64,000 nucleotides of DNA from an uncultured Bacteroidota bacterium (GTDB lineage: Bacteria; Bacteroidota; Bacteroidia; Bacteroidales; P3), in contig CACYIK010000006.1 of NCBI GenBank assembly GCA_902774395.1, positions 1 to 64,000 on the forward strand. The letters run 5' to 3'. Below, piece by piece: positions 8,813-18,000 of the stretch (positions within the stretch are counted from its first letter, which is position 1; each line of letters starts with the position of its first letter). The notes under the pieces were generated by a model. It had not been told where the DNA came from. It saw only the letters and a list, made by a program, of their open reading frames with translations, and did no database searches. The translations under genes and the position numbers were made by a program.

Positions 8813-10714
8813 ATGGAACAAACCGACATACTCACTCCCATTGACTATAATGACGACTCCATCGTCCACCTTGAGGACATGGAGCACATACGTCTCCGCC
8901 CCGGCATGTACATCGGCAAGCTGGGTGACGGCTCCTCCCATGACGACGGCATCTACGTCCTCATCAAGGAGGTCATCGACAACGCCATCGACGAGTTCAC
9001 CTCGGGCTTCGGCAAGAAGATAGAGGTGAAGATCAACTTCGGCGAGCGCCGTGTCAGCATCCGCGACTACGGCCGCGGCATTCCCCTCGGCAAACTCGTC
9101 GAGGCCGTCAGCAAGCTCAACACCGGCGCCAAATACGACAGCAAGGTCTTCCAGAAGTCCGTCGGCCTCAACGGCGTGGGTACCAAGGCCGTCAACGCCC
9201 TCAGCAGCTGGTTCAAGGTCCAGTCCATCCGCGACGGCAAGACCCGCATCGCCGAATTCGCCGAAGGCAAGCTCACCAACGATACCGGCATCATAGCGGT
9301 CGACGGTTCGGCCGTCGACACCGGCACATTGGTCGAATTCATCCCCGACAGCAAGCTCTTCGGCAACTACCACTTCATCGGCGAGTACGTAGAGAAGCGC
9401 ATCTGGAACTACTGCTACCTCAACCGCGGCTTGACGATGTACTACAACGACAAGCGCTACTACTCGAAGAACGGCCTCCTCGACCTGCTGGAGAACAACC
9501 TCCAGAGCGACCCCCTCTACCCCATCATCCACATCAAGGAGGGTGACTTCGAGGCCGCCTTCACCCACATCAACGGCCAAAGCAACGACTACTACTACTC
9601 CTTTGTCAACGGCCAGCATACCACCGAGGGCGGCACCCACCAGAGTGCTTTCCGCGAGGCCTATGCCCGCGTCGTCAAGGAGTTCATCAAGAAAGACTAC
9701 TCCCCCGAGGTCATCCGCCAGGGCCTCGTCTGCGCCCTCTGCGTCCGCATCCAGGAACCCGTCTTCGAGGCACAGACCAAGACCAAGCTCGGCTCCACAC
9801 ACCTGGAGCCCAACAAGGTCGACGGCACCAACGACTCGCCGCTCCTCAAGACCTACGTCCTCGACATCCTCAAGCGCAACCTCGACAACTACCTCCACAT
9901 GCATGCCGAGACTGCCGACGCCCTGCTCACCAAGATTAACGCCAACGAGAAAGAGCGCAAAGAGATAGCGGGCATCAAGAAGGTCGCCCGCGAAGCCGGC
10001 AAGAAGGCCAGCCTCAACAACCGCAAGCTGCGCGACTGCCACGTGCACTACAACACCAACCATGCCCGCCGCCTCGAGAGCACCATCTTCATCACCGAGG
10101 GAGACTCCGCCTCGGGCTCCATCACCAAGAGCCGCGACGTCGACACCCAGGCCGTCTTCTCCCTCCGCGGAAAGCCCAAGAACACCTACTCCATCTCGAA
10201 AGTCGACGTCTACAAGAACGAGGAGCTCAACCTCCTCCACAACGCCCTCGACATCGACGACGGCATCGACAACCTGCGCTACAACAACGTCGTCATCGCC
10301 ACCGATGCCGATGTCGACGGCATGCACATTCGCCTGCTGTTGCTCACCTTCTTCCTCCGCTTCTACCCCGAACTCATCCAGACCGGCCACGTCTACATCC
10401 TACAGACGCCCCTCTTCCGCGTGCGCAACAAGCAGAAGACCACCTACTGCTATACCGACGAGGAGCGCATCGCTGCCATCCACGACACCCCCAAGGCCGA
10501 AATCACACGATTCAAAGGTCTCGGCGAGATCTCTCCCGAGGAGTTCAAGAACTTCATCGGCAAGGACATGCGCCTCGACCCCGTGCTGCTGCACAAAGAC
10601 TTCGACACCAAGGGCGTCCTCTCCTTCTACATGGGTGAGAACACCCTCGAACGCCGCGAGTTCATCATGAGCAACCTCCGCGTCGAAGACGACGAATCGA
10701 TAGTGGTGGCATAA
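8813..10714 (+). CDS. Type IIA DNA topoisomerase subunit B (topo IV ParE/GyrB type)
   Basis: ATPase and TOPRIM subunit of a type IIA topoisomerase. Seen: GHKL ATPase motifs ([11 protein letters not shown] near residue 55; [22 protein letters not shown]), the transducer region, and the TOPRIM motif [10 protein letters not shown] (near residue 429) with [10 protein letters not shown]. At 633 aa it is the usual ParE-like length; the GyrB-specific insert seems absent. Calling it ParE rather than a third Bacteroidota GyrB-like paralogue needs a tree. The A subunit, which often follows, is not adjacent: the next gene is an acidic protein with its own promoter. Confidence 0.9.
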   Translation: MEQTDILTPIDYNDDSIVHLEDMEHIRLRPGMYIGKLGDGSSHDDGIYVLIKEVIDNAIDEFTSGFGKKIEVKINFGERRVSIRDYGRGIPLGKLVEAVSKLNTGAKYDSKVFQKSVGLNGVGTKAVNALSSWFKVQSIRDGKTRIAEFAEGKLTNDTGIIAVDGSAVDTGTLVEFIPDSKLFGNYHFIGEYVEKRIWNYCYLNRGLTMYYNDKRYYSKNGLLDLLENNLQSDPLYPIIHIKEGDFEAAFTHINGQSNDYYYSFVNGQHTTEGGTHQSAFREAYARVVKEFIKKDYSPEVIRQGLVCALCVRIQEPVFEAQTKTKLGSTHLEPNKVDGTNDSPLLKTYVLDILKRNLDNYLHMHAETADALLTKINANEKERKEIAGIKKVAREAGKKASLNNRKLRDCHVHYNTNHARRLESTIFITEGDSASGSITKSRDVDTQAVFSLRGKPKNTYSISKVDVYKNEELNLLHNALDIDDGIDNLRYNNVVIATDADVDGMHIRLLLLTFFLRFYPELIQTGHVYILQTPLFRVRNKQKTTYCYTDEERIAAIHDTPKAEITRFKGLGEISPEEFKNFIGKDMRLDPVLLHKDFDTKGVLSFYMGENTLERREFIMSNLRVEDDESIVVA

Positions 10715-10743
10715 AAAAATTTGGCCATATTATATTTATTTAC

Positions 10744-10751
10744 TAATATTG
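10744..10751 (+). promoter_or_regulatory. -7 box for acidic protein gene
   Basis: TAATATTG followed by CA, with TTTGG about 22 nt upstream. Start of transcription would fall near 10757, giving a very short leader before the ATG at 10770, and ruling out the TTG at 10749 as start. Confidence 0.6.
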
Positions 10752-10769
10752 CATCAAATTCTCACTACT

Positions 10770-11429
10770 ATGACAACTACCAAAAAACGCAAAAAGAATC
10801 TGATAGTCAGTTATAAAAATCTGTCCGACGACCTGAAGGAATTGTTCAAATCGGCCTATCCTGACGGTTATAGCAACTTCCTGCAACGTTTCGAGAAGCC
10901 CAACGGCGAGACAATTTTCGTTGTGCCCTTCGAGACTGACGACACCTGCTACATGGTCAAGTTCGAGGTGGTCATCGACACCCTCGGCGAAGACCTCGAC
11001 AAGGCCCTCTTCGACGATGACGACGACAGCGGCAAGGAAGACGAGTTCGCCCCCATCAGCGAGGCCCTCGAGAAAGAAGAGGACAACACCTCCCACAAGG
11101 AGCGCGTGCTGCGCCACGGCGACTTCGAGACCAACCTCGAGGAGGACGAGAAGCGCAAGAAGAAACTCTCCCTCGGCATCAACAAGGAGGAGATCAAGGC
11201 CGCCTTCGGCGACGACGACGATGTCGAAGAACTCGACAGCTACGAGAAGATCGGCGAAGACGACGACGAGCCCGATGACGACTTCGAGCCCTCCGACGAA
11301 GACCTCCGCGGCATCGAAGAGGAATACTTCGACGCCGAGAACCCTCCCCTCGACGCCACCATCCCCGACGAGGAGGCCGTGAAGCCGGAGCCCAAGAAAC
11401 GCGGCCGCAAGAAGAAAAACGAGAAATAA
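10770..11429 (+). CDS. Acidic cytoplasmic protein of unknown function
   Basis: 219 aa. N-terminus is basic (TTTKKRKKN) followed by a small globular-looking region of about 65 residues (LSDDLKELFKSAYPDGY, then FVVPFETDDTCYMVKFEV). The remainder is strongly acidic with many Asp/Glu runs, and the protein ends in a basic tail (KKRGRKKKNEK). No signal peptide or membrane helix. The acidic body with basic ends suggests a nucleic-acid- or nucleoid-linked factor, possibly relevant to the neighbouring topoisomerase, but that is inference. Family not recognised. Confidence 0.75.
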   Translation: MTTTKKRKKNLIVSYKNLSDDLKELFKSAYPDGYSNFLQRFEKPNGETIFVVPFETDDTCYMVKFEVVIDTLGEDLDKALFDDDDDSGKEDEFAPISEALEKEEDNTSHKERVLRHGDFETNLEEDEKRKKKLSLGINKEEIKAAFGDDDDVEELDSYEKIGEDDDEPDDDFEPSDEDLRGIEEEYFDAENPPLDATIPDEEAVKPEPKKRGRKKKNEK

Positions 11430-11448
11430 CGAAAAAACAAATAGAATC

Positions 11449-12183
11449 ATGAAGAAAATTGTTTATACCCTCTGCCTCGCAGCCCTGTTCCTCGGCTACA
11501 GCGCCGCCGCACAGACCCAGGAGAGCGGTCTCCGCCACTCCATCTACCTCAATGGCAACATCCCCACCGGTGACTTCGGGTCGAGCGTCAGCAGCGGTCA
11601 CAGCACCGTGCCCCTGACCTACGAAGAGATTGGTAAAGACGCCTCCCTTGGCTTCGGCCTCGGCTACCGCGTCAGCTACGCCTTCCCCATCGGCCTCGGC
11701 ACCGTGGCACCCTTCGCCGGCATCGACATCCTCTGGAACACCATCGACGGCAAATGGGCTGACCTCTATAGCGACGCCTACTACACCTGCCCCACCTACT
11801 TCAACGTGCCCCTCCTCGCCGGCATCAACTACACCTACGAAGAGGTGTGGGACAACATCACCCCCTTCGGTGAGTTCGGCGTCGGCACCGACTTCTTCTG
11901 GATGACCCCCGAAGGCGACGGCAACAACGACAGCTACTATTTCGGCTATAAAGCCACCTTCGCCTTCTCGTGGATGGTGGGCGCCGGTGCCTACTTCGGC
12001 AAATATGTCAGTGCCGGCCTCTACTACTACGGCATGGGCAAGCACACCGTCGACTACACCTCGGGCACCCTGGACGACAACGTCACCGCCAGAACGCAGG
12101 TGCAGACCAACACCGCCGCCGGCATGGGCCGTCAGCAGCGCACCGTCGGCAGCCTCATGCTCCGCGTGGGATTCCACTTCTAG
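11449..12183 (+). CDS. Outer-membrane beta-barrel protein
   Basis: 244 aa; signal peptide ends at about residue 21 (YSAAAQ). The mature part alternates aromatic and small residues typical of an 8- to 10-stranded barrel (LGFGLGYRVSYAFPI, YFGYKATFAFSWMVGAGAYF) and ends in a terminal Phe (LMLRVGFHF), the usual signal for outer-membrane insertion. It lies 19 nt after the acidic protein, so the two may share a transcript. Cargo or ligand unknown; it belongs with general OMP_b-brl families. Confidence 0.8.
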   Translation: MKKIVYTLCLAALFLGYSAAAQTQESGLRHSIYLNGNIPTGDFGSSVSSGHSTVPLTYEEIGKDASLGFGLGYRVSYAFPIGLGTVAPFAGIDILWNTIDGKWADLYSDAYYTCPTYFNVPLLAGINYTYEEVWDNITPFGEFGVGTDFFWMTPEGDGNNDSYYFGYKATFAFSWMVGAGAYFGKYVSAGLYYYGMGKHTVDYTSGTLDDNVTARTQVQTNTAAGMGRQQRTVGSLMLRVGFHF

Positions 12184-12263
12184 GGAATTAAGAATTAAAA
12201 ATTAAGAATTAAGAATTAAAAATTAAGAATTAAGGATTAAGGATTTATTTTTTCTTCCCCCTC

Positions 12264-12293
12264 AAGGCTGGTGCAGCAATGCACTAGCCTTTT
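12264..12293 (+). terminator. Terminator after the barrel gene
   Basis: 12-bp stem AAGGCTGGTGCA with one G-U pair, loop GCAA, followed by TTTTG. Fits an intrinsic terminator on the plus strand. The 80 bases before it are 7-nt TTAAGAA-type spacer repeats. Confidence 0.7.
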
Positions 12294-12332
12294 GTATTAG
12301 TAGCCAAAAACGACCCTTATATAACAGACAAA

Positions 12333-12369
12333 AAAAAGGCTGGCGTGTCGTTGACACGCCAGCCTTTTT
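12333..12369. terminator. Strong bidirectional terminator
   Basis: 17-bp near-perfect stem including flanking A and T runs around GGCTGGCGTGTC, loop GTT. Symmetric A/T flanks let it stop transcripts from both sides: the barrel gene on plus and serS on minus. 12370-12442 is again spacer repeat (TAGTAGG and TTAATTT units). Confidence 0.8.
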
Positions 12370-12444
12370 AGTGTTTAGCGTTCAGTGGGTAGTAAGTAGT
12401 AGGTAGTAGGTAGTGGTTAATTTTTAATTTTTAATTCTTAATTC

Positions 12445-13719
12445 TTAATTAATCTTGTCGAAGCCAAGATAGGGTCTCAGGCACTCGGGCATGACGATGC
12501 CGTCGGGGGTCTGGTTGTTCTCCAGCAGGGCGGCCACGATGCGCGGCAGGGCCAGAGCCGAGCCGTTGAGGGTGTGGCAGAGTTGCATCTTGCCGTTCTC
12601 GTCTTTGAAGCGCAGCTTCATGCGGTTGGCCTGGAAGGTCTCGAAGTTGCTCACCGAGCTCACCTCGAGCCAGCGCTTCTGTGCGGCGCTCCACACCTCG
12701 AAGTCGAAGGTCATGGCAGAGGTGAAGCTGATGTCGCCGCCGCAGAGTTTCAGGATATGGTACGGCAGGCCCAGCTTGTCGAGCAGGCCTCCGACATGCT
12801 TCTTCATCTCCTCGAGCTGGTCATAGCTGCGGTCGGGATGTTCGATGACCACGATCTCCACCTTCGAAAACTCGTGCAGGCGGTTCAGGCCGCGCACGTC
12901 CTTGCCGTAGCTGCCGGCCTCACGGCGGAAGCACTCGCTGTAGCCCACATGTTTGATGGGGAAGCGCTTGGCGTCGACCACCTCGCCGCGGAAGATATTG
13001 GTGATGGGCACCTCGGCGGTGGGAATCATATAGAATCCGTCGAGCGGGATGGAGTACATCTGTCCCTCCTTGTCGGGCAGCTGGCCGGTGCCGAGGCCGC
13101 TGGCCTCGTTGACCATCAGCGGCGGCTGGATCTCCACGAAGCCTGCATTGGCGGCCTCGTTGAGGAAGAAGTTGATGAGGGCGCGCTGCAGGCGGGCACC
13201 CTTGCCCTTGTAGAAGGGGAAACCGGCGCCGGTCACCTTGTTGCCCAGCTCGAAGTCCACGATGTCGTACTTGGCGCAGAGCTCCCAGTGGGGCAGCGCG
13301 TCGGCGGGCAGCTCGGGTTTCACGCCGAACTCGGCCACGACGACGTTGTCGGCCTCGCTCTTGCCCACGGGCACCGTGATATGCGGCGCATTGGGCAGCG
13401 AGATAAGCTTCTCGTTGAGGGTCTTCTCCACGGAGGCCTGCTCCTCGCCCAGGGCTTTCTCCTCACCCTTGAGTTCGGCGGTGCGCAGCTTGGCGGCTTC
13501 GGCCTCGTCTTTCTTACCCTGTTTCATCAGGGCGCCAATCTCCTTGGCGATACGGTTCGACTCAGCCTTTACGCCGTCGGCCTTCACCTGCAGGGCGCGG
13601 CGCTGGCTGTCGAGCTCAAGAATCTCGGCGATACGCTCCTCCACATTCTGCACATTCTTGATTTTCAGTCGTGCAATAATCTCGTCGGTATGATCTTTGA
13701 TATACTGTAACTGTAGCAT
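12445..13719 (-). CDS. serS: Serine--tRNA ligase
   Basis: Charges tRNA-Ser (and tRNA-Sec) with serine; class II synthetase, cytoplasmic homodimer. Length 424 aa is standard. N-terminal long antiparallel coiled-coil arm (residues about 25-110, rich in Glu/Lys/Ala). Class II motif 2 is visible as YSECFRREAGSYGKDVRGL with HEFSKVEIV; motif 3 as NGSALALPRIVAALLENNQ. The stop codon lies just past spacer repeats, and a strong bidirectional terminator follows. A tRNA-Ser gene lies about 590 bp upstream on the same strand. Confidence 0.97.
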   Translation of the reverse strand: MLQLQYIKDHTDEIIARLKIKNVQNVEERIAEILELDSQRRALQVKADGVKAESNRIAKEIGALMKQGKKDEAEAAKLRTAELKGEEKALGEEQASVEKTLNEKLISLPNAPHITVPVGKSEADNVVVAEFGVKPELPADALPHWELCAKYDIVDFELGNKVTGAGFPFYKGKGARLQRALINFFLNEAANAGFVEIQPPLMVNEASGLGTGQLPDKEGQMYSIPLDGFYMIPTAEVPITNIFRGEVVDAKRFPIKHVGYSECFRREAGSYGKDVRGLNRLHEFSKVEIVVIEHPDRSYDQLEEMKKHVGGLLDKLGLPYHILKLCGGDISFTSAMTFDFEVWSAAQKRWLEVSSVSNFETFQANRMKLRFKDENGKMQLCHTLNGSALALPRIVAALLENNQTPDGIVMPECLRPYLGFDKIN

Positions 13720-13805
13720 CTTTTATGATTATTAAGTTTAGAGATAACGCGCCGTCATGGTATTTATTATATATTGGAATAAAAAAAACGGCCCTAAAAA
13801 AGAAA

Positions 13806-13829
13806 GCCAGCGCTGGTATCAGCGCTGGC
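13806..13829 (-). terminator. Terminator after lipocalin-like lipoprotein
   Basis: 10-bp perfect stem GCCAGCGCTG with loop GTAT; read on the minus strand it is followed by TTTCTTTTTT. It separates the lipoprotein from serS. Confidence 0.75.
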
Positions 13830-13850
13830 CTGAGAATCATTTTATTTCAC

Positions 13851-14264
13851 TCAAATCTTTTTCAGTTTGATGACAGACTTGACGTTGTAGCCCATGACGC
13901 TGATGTTGATGGTCATCGTCATCTTGTTGCCATCGATGTCGATGGTGGCTTTGGTGACTGAATTTTCCACAGCATCCTTCATGGTCAGCTGGTCGTCATC
14001 GATGCTGTAGGTGCCGTGGGTAGTCTCTTCCTCGCCATCATCGTAAGAGACAGCGACATAAGTGTGGTCCTCGTTAAAGGTAACCTTGCTACCGTCGCCG
14101 GGCTCAGTCTCGGTATTGCTCTGACCCTGGTAGGTCTCGGTCATGGTCGTGGAGGTCACTTCCCAGGTGCCGATGATGTCCTTCTCATAATCTTTGGAGC
14201 AGCTGGTGAAAGCAAAAGTTGCGACTGCGCAGAACATTGCGGCCAAAAGTTTCATTTTTTTCAT
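13851..14264 (-). CDS. Small lipocalin-like lipoprotein
   Basis: 137 aa. Lipoprotein signal peptide with lipobox FTSC (Cys22). The mature part opens with DIIGTWEVTSTTM and continues with repeating beta segments (VTFNEDHTYVAVSYDDGEEETTHGTYSIDDDQLTMKD is described here only in part), the pattern of lipocalin-like 'GtW.l.s' proteins common in Bacteroidota. Such proteins bind small hydrophobic ligands or have structural roles; the ligand is unknown. Only 42 nt separate it from tRNA-Ser upstream, so it may be read from the same promoter. Confidence 0.8.
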   Translation of the reverse strand: MKKMKLLAAMFCAVATFAFTSCSKDYEKDIIGTWEVTSTTMTETYQGQSNTETEPGDGSKVTFNEDHTYVAVSYDDGEEETTHGTYSIDDDQLTMKDAVENSVTKATIDIDGNKMTMTINISVMGYNVKSVIKLKKI

Positions 14265-14306
14265 AATAACTCGTTTTTTTTAAAGGTTAAACTTATTTCT
14301 ATTTCG

Positions 14307-14391
14307 CGGAGAGAGAGGGATTCGAACCCCCGGACCCTCGCAGGTCAACGGTTTTCAAGACCGCCGCAATCGACCACTCTGCCATCTCTCC
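14307..14391 (-). tRNA. tRNA-Ser (UGA)
   Basis: 85-nt cloverleaf on the minus strand: acceptor GGAGAGA paired with TCTCTCC, anticodon loop CTTGAAA with anticodon TGA, a long variable arm, and T-loop GGTTCGAATCC. Discriminator G; CCA is not encoded. Confidence 0.95.
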
Positions 14392-14520
14392 GAAATGAAG
14401 TGCAAAAGTACTACTTTTCGGCGACATGGCCAAATATTTTTCACAAAGCACTATGGTTTAGCATACTGCACACCACCCCGACGGTCTTTATCTCCTCTCT
14501 GTTTTTAAGAAAGAATCCGT

Positions 14521-14994
14521 TTAGTGGGCCATCGAGGCGGCGGAGAGCATGCCGATAAAGAACACCAGCAGGCAGATGGAGATGACCACGATGGTGAGGA
14601 TGCCGTAGAATTTCCAGTAGCTCTTGGTGTTCTTCAGGAACAGGACCGCCTTTTCGTTGTCTCTGTTGTTGACGGCGTCCCTGGCGGCGTTGGCGCCACG
14701 GAACATGAAGACGGCTACCGGAACCATCAGACCGGACAAGAGGATGTAGAGGATACCCGTAATAATCAGAGCTGTGGAGTTAATCTCGGTATTGGCGGGC
14801 ATGCTGCCGTAGCTATACAGGTCGTAGTTGTACGCGTAGTCAACAAACGAACTCGAGATAAGGACGATAACGCCGGCGAGGACCATCAAGGCCGCTCCGA
14901 TGACTGCCATCACGCCGAAAAAACGATACCATTTGCCCGTGCTCTCGACATAGTTGGTGACTTCCTGCATGAGTTTTTGATCTTTTTCTTCCAT
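14521..14994 (-). CDS. Membrane protein, DUF5362-like
   Basis: 157 aa with three or four predicted membrane helices (about residues 25-48, 75-100 and 125-152), a short acidic N-terminus and a cytoplasmic-looking ANAARDAVNNRDNEKAVLFLKN segment between helices. This layout resembles the DUF5362 family of Bacteroidota inner-membrane proteins; assignment is from memory of the pattern. No partner genes nearby. Own -7 box at 15072-15079. Confidence 0.7.
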   Translation of the reverse strand: MEEKDQKLMQEVTNYVESTGKWYRFFGVMAVIGAALMVLAGVIVLISSSFVDYAYNYDLYSYGSMPANTEINSTALIITGILYILLSGLMVPVAVFMFRGANAARDAVNNRDNEKAVLFLKNTKSYWKFYGILTIVVISICLLVFFIGMLSAASMAH

Positions 14995-15071
14995 GGTTCA
15001 AAAAATATTAAATTGTTAAACTAATAATTTTCAGGCATTCACAAGTCCCCGCTCAGTGCACTTGCCGACAA

Positions 15072-15079
15072 CAAAGATA
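15072..15079 (-). promoter_or_regulatory. -7 box for DUF5362-like gene
   Basis: TATCTTTG on the minus strand, giving a leader of about 70 nt before the ATG at 14994. Confidence 0.65.
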
Positions 15080-15125
15080 AGTGTTTTTTTTGATTTCCAG
15101 CAAAAAAAGTGCGAGGAAAAAGAAA

Positions 15126-15149
15126 ACCCCGCCGGGATGTCGGCGGGGT
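15126..15149 (-). terminator. Terminator for L31 transcript
   Basis: 9-bp stem ACCCCGCCG with loop GGATGT; on the minus strand the stem is followed by TTTTCTTTTT. The spacer 15150-15275 holds TTAACCA/TTAACGA-type 7-nt units. Confidence 0.75.
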
Positions 15150-15275
15150 ATCTAGATCAAAAATCTAAAACAAATTACCTTTTTCTCTCTTTTGTAATGT
15201 TTAAGGTTTAATGATTAACGATTAAAGTTTGCTGCGGCAGCCTCATTAACCATTAACCTTTAACCTATAACCTTT

Positions 15276-15357
15276 ATTCAGCCTTCTGCATGAAGTGAAC
15301 TTCATTCAGGCTGATTATTCAGCCTTCTGTATGAAGTGAACTTCATTCAGGCTGATT
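15276..15357 (-). repeat. 41-bp tandem duplication of the L31 3' tail
   Basis: Two 41-bp units (15276-15316 and 15317-15357) differ at one base. Each begins with the same bases that encode the last residues of L31 (AAGGCTGAATAA on minus), so the gene's tail occurs three times. Each unit can form a hairpin closed by CAGCCT/AGGCTG. Confidence 0.85.
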
Positions 15358-15619
15358 ATTCAGCCTTCTTGGCGTACTTTTTGTACTTGTTCATGAACTT
15401 GTCGACGCGACCAGCGGTGTCAACGAGTTTCAGCTTACCGGTGAAGAAGGGGTGCGAAGTGTTCGAGATTTCGAGCTTCACAACGGGATACTCATTACCA
15501 TCGGTATAGGTGACGGTCTCTTTGGTGTTGGCACAGCTCTTGGTGAGGATCATGTGGTCGTTGGACATGTCTTTGAACACCACGAGGCGATAGTTTTCGG
15601 GATGAATTCCTTTTTTCAT
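15356..15619 (-). CDS. rpmE2: 50S ribosomal protein L31 type B
   Basis: 87 aa. Large-subunit ribosomal protein of the type B form: [21 protein letters not shown] opening is diagnostic, with [24 protein letters not shown] downstream. It lacks the CxxC zinc pair of type A L31, so it should be zinc-independent. The 5' leader has an 8-bp hairpin at 15635-15659 and a good -7 box at 15693-15700. The 3' end is followed by duplicated copies of its own tail and a terminator. Confidence 0.95.
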   Translation of the reverse strand: MKKGIHPENYRLVVFKDMSNDHMILTKSCANTKETVTYTDGNEYPVVKLEISNTSHPFFTGKLKLVDTAGRVDKFMNKYKKYAKKAE

Positions 15620-15634
15620 TTCTTTACTTTTTGC

Positions 15635-15659
15635 CGTCTAACCCGTTAATTGTTAGACG
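15635..15659 (-). promoter_or_regulatory. Leader hairpin of rpmE2
   Basis: Perfect 8-bp stem (CGTCTAAC/GTTAGACG) with a 9-nt loop in the 5' leader, about 16 nt before the ATG. Could be an autogenous ribosomal-protein site; no proof. Confidence 0.45.
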
Positions 15660-15692
15660 ATTGTTTATAATTCGTTTATTAATTTCGTGCTG

Positions 15693-15700
15693 CAAAGATA
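15693..15700 (-). promoter_or_regulatory. -7 box for rpmE2
   Basis: TATCTTTG plus CAGC on the minus strand, preceded by a TTTGCC-like upstream element about 22 nt away. Confidence 0.7.
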
Positions 15701-15752
15701 CAAACATTTTCTGAACTGGCAAAATATTTTTTTTCAAATGGCTTGATTCCTA

Positions 15753-16667
15753 TTACCAATTAACTATGGTATCCTTTTCTGTTTGTCGTTTCCACGAAGC
15801 ATACATCTTTTCTTGCCATTCCCAAATTGATGTTTGAGAGTAGTATGCACTTTCTTCCGCCATTAGGTAAAATGGAGTTACGCGGACATGGTAACCTTCA
15901 GGTGATGATCTATGGTGAGAGGCACAGTATGCGAACACACGGACGGTTTGCCTTTCATAAGCTTTTAAATGAACAGAAACGCTTTTTCTAATCACTAGAT
16001 TTTGCACGTTATCACCGATTGTTTCCAGCAACAAACCGCGACGTATTACCACATCTATTTCTCTGCCTGTCAAATTTTCTATCTCAAAGTATAGACCAAA
16101 TATGCTGTACCATCCGCTTGTGCCACCCTTTGTGTCAATCGGAGAGGTCTTTACCTCCACATCACCATTTAATATTCGATTGGGAAGGCCATCATCAGAA
16201 TCATCCACTCCTATACCAATCCTGTCCAATTCCGGGCCATTAATTGTTTCATCATCGTCACTTATTGATTTATTATCACCATTGGCATCAGCACAGGTTT
16301 CACCCAATAGTTTTGCGCCACCCATACCTTTGTCTTTCACCTTTTCAAGTTCGGGATATTGCCTAATAAAGCAATCTTCATATCTTTCCCCTGCCTGTAC
16401 TGGCACATAAATTGGCGTTTGTGTTATTCGGTTTGTGACATTTCGTACAGACTTTCGTGTACGCAATGACATATCATCATCATTGTCTGGTTCTAATCCA
16501 AGATCAGGTTCATCATCATATACAGAATATAACCCGGAACCAGGCTCTTCGCCAGTTGTACTTCCCGAACACTGATTAATTGCAACAAGTGCAACGATTA
16601 TTGCAGCAATAGCCAGTATTACCGCAATAATACGAAATCGGCGCTCCTCAGGTGTGAAGTAGCTCAT
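15753..16667 (-). CDS. Single-pass periplasmic protein, last gene of the G-protein operon
   Basis: 304 aa. A short N-terminus with arginines (EERRFR), one membrane helix at about residues 12-31, then an acidic, low-complexity periplasmic region rich in Asp/Glu (residues 40-160) and a C-terminal beta domain (GLYFEIENLTGREIDVVIRRGLLLE, then LKAYERQTVRVFAYCASHH) resembling DUF4384-like or Ig-like sandwich folds. Topology by positive-inside: N-in, C-out. Its start overlaps the preceding gene by 4 nt (ATGA), so it is translationally coupled. Lower GC than flanking housekeeping genes. Family not recognised. Confidence 0.75.
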   Translation of the reverse strand: MSYFTPEERRFRIIAVILAIAAIIVALVAINQCSGSTTGEEPGSGLYSVYDDEPDLGLEPDNDDDMSLRTRKSVRNVTNRITQTPIYVPVQAGERYEDCFIRQYPELEKVKDKGMGGAKLLGETCADANGDNKSISDDDETINGPELDRIGIGVDDSDDGLPNRILNGDVEVKTSPIDTKGGTSGWYSIFGLYFEIENLTGREIDVVIRRGLLLETIGDNVQNLVIRKSVSVHLKAYERQTVRVFAYCASHHRSSPEGYHVRVTPFYLMAEESAYYSQTSIWEWQEKMYASWKRQTEKDTIVNW

Positions 16668-17995
16668 AGCTCTACATGATACTTTATATTATAGAAATAC
16701 TGGTAATAGTCCTGTTGTGCAGAACTATAACTCCCTCCCCTGCCGCAACAACCTTTGATTCTTAATGGACCAGACCCCATTGTTCGATAGATACTTCTGT
16801 TTGTAGAGTTGTATTGCAGTCGCATACCGCTGCTTTCTGCGGTCAAACTATAATACCCGGAAGATGGTATTTTCAAGTTTACGCTCTTCTCAGAAAAAGA
16901 TGTGCTAGCATAAACTGTTTCAGAAGAAATGTAATCTCCGTCAGAATCACGTAATACTATTTGCACATAGCCGGATTTTTTAGCTCGAAGACTCAATTCG
17001 TCTATCACCACAGGAACGTCAGCATAAAACCACATTGCATAACCCTCATCATACGAATTATTGCTCTCAGCTGGCAGACCCACCGAATAGCGTAATGAAG
17101 CGTACCGTGACAATCGTTGACCCAGTTCCGCCATTTCATTTTTTTGTTTGACCACAGTATCCTCTAGTCTTGCAATATGCATCTTGTGTTGATTAATATC
17201 ATCTTTTTTTTGTGCAAGTTCCTGGTCTCGTTGCAGCACAGATTCTTCCAATGAACCTATTTCGGAGAAATTCTCACGGATAACATAGGCTGCCGCTGCA
17301 CCACCTACTAGTAATAACAGCAATAAGACAATAACCAGAGAAAATTGTTTTTTCTTTTTCCGTTCCTTATCGTATTTCTTTTCCCATTCAACATTCTGAT
17401 CATGCAATCGCGCCAGGCGTTCTTGAATGTCACTTAATCCCGAATGCCCGGCATCTCTAGTTACTGCCACACGGTCATACTGCGCCACCTTGTCGGCAAC
17501 AACAATCTCACCTTCTTCCAGATTCACGGTTGCATTACCTTGCCCAATTCGGAAAGAACGAGGCAAGGCGACGATACAGTTTCTTGGCAAGGTATCGATA
17601 ATGCGTTGTGTTTCTTTTTTCAGTTGGTTATATTGCGCATTTTGGTCATAGAACGATTGAGAATTAAACTCCACTTGGCCATTGTCGGCCACATGAATCA
17701 TCGAGCTTCCATATACGGCAGTTTCAAATATACGCTCCATTACATCGAAAGCCTTCTTCACATTGCGAAAATACACACCGTTGAATGTAAGGCTTAGTCC
17801 TACAAACTCATGGGTGCCTTTTTGCCCAATATGATGAAAGTATACATAGTGTATAATCTCTGGAGCATGCGAGATTACAAGTGTCTCGTCCCCTCGATGC
17901 AAAGCCGAACATTGTTTCAACTCATCATCTAAACCGTCGTGCGGATATTTTTCATATCCATTGCGAGAACCTATGATATGCAAGTCGTAGTTCAT
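16664..17995 (-). CDS. Bitopic protein with paralogous cytoplasmic domain, coiled coil and periplasmic beta domain
   Basis: 443 aa. Residues 1-195 form a cytoplasmic domain clearly paralogous to that of the next gene upstream: shared LHIIGSRNGYEKY / FYIFGVPDGFDMY start, FVGLSLTFNGVYF / FLGMALTFSERYY core and NCIVALPRSFRI / DCVVQMDETFRL. A Lys-rich stretch (KKYDKERKKKKQ) precedes one membrane helix (218-240), then a coiled coil (245-297) and a C-terminal beta domain (300-443) with two Cys at CCGRGG, in the style of a carbohydrate- or protein-binding jelly roll. It overlaps the next gene by 4 nt. Role inferred: link between a cytoplasmic event sensed with the G protein and the periplasm. Confidence 0.75.
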   Translation of the reverse strand: MNYDLHIIGSRNGYEKYPHDGLDDELKQCSALHRGDETLVISHAPEIIHYVYFHHIGQKGTHEFVGLSLTFNGVYFRNVKKAFDVMERIFETAVYGSSMIHVADNGQVEFNSQSFYDQNAQYNQLKKETQRIIDTLPRNCIVALPRSFRIGQGNATVNLEEGEIVVADKVAQYDRVAVTRDAGHSGLSDIQERLARLHDQNVEWEKKYDKERKKKKQFSLVIVLLLLLLVGGAAAAYVIRENFSEIGSLEESVLQRDQELAQKKDDINQHKMHIARLEDTVVKQKNEMAELGQRLSRYASLRYSVGLPAESNNSYDEGYAMWFYADVPVVIDELSLRAKKSGYVQIVLRDSDGDYISSETVYASTSFSEKSVNLKIPSSGYYSLTAESSGMRLQYNSTNRSIYRTMGSGPLRIKGCCGRGGSYSSAQQDYYQYFYNIKYHVEL

Positions 17996-18000
17996 GGTGA

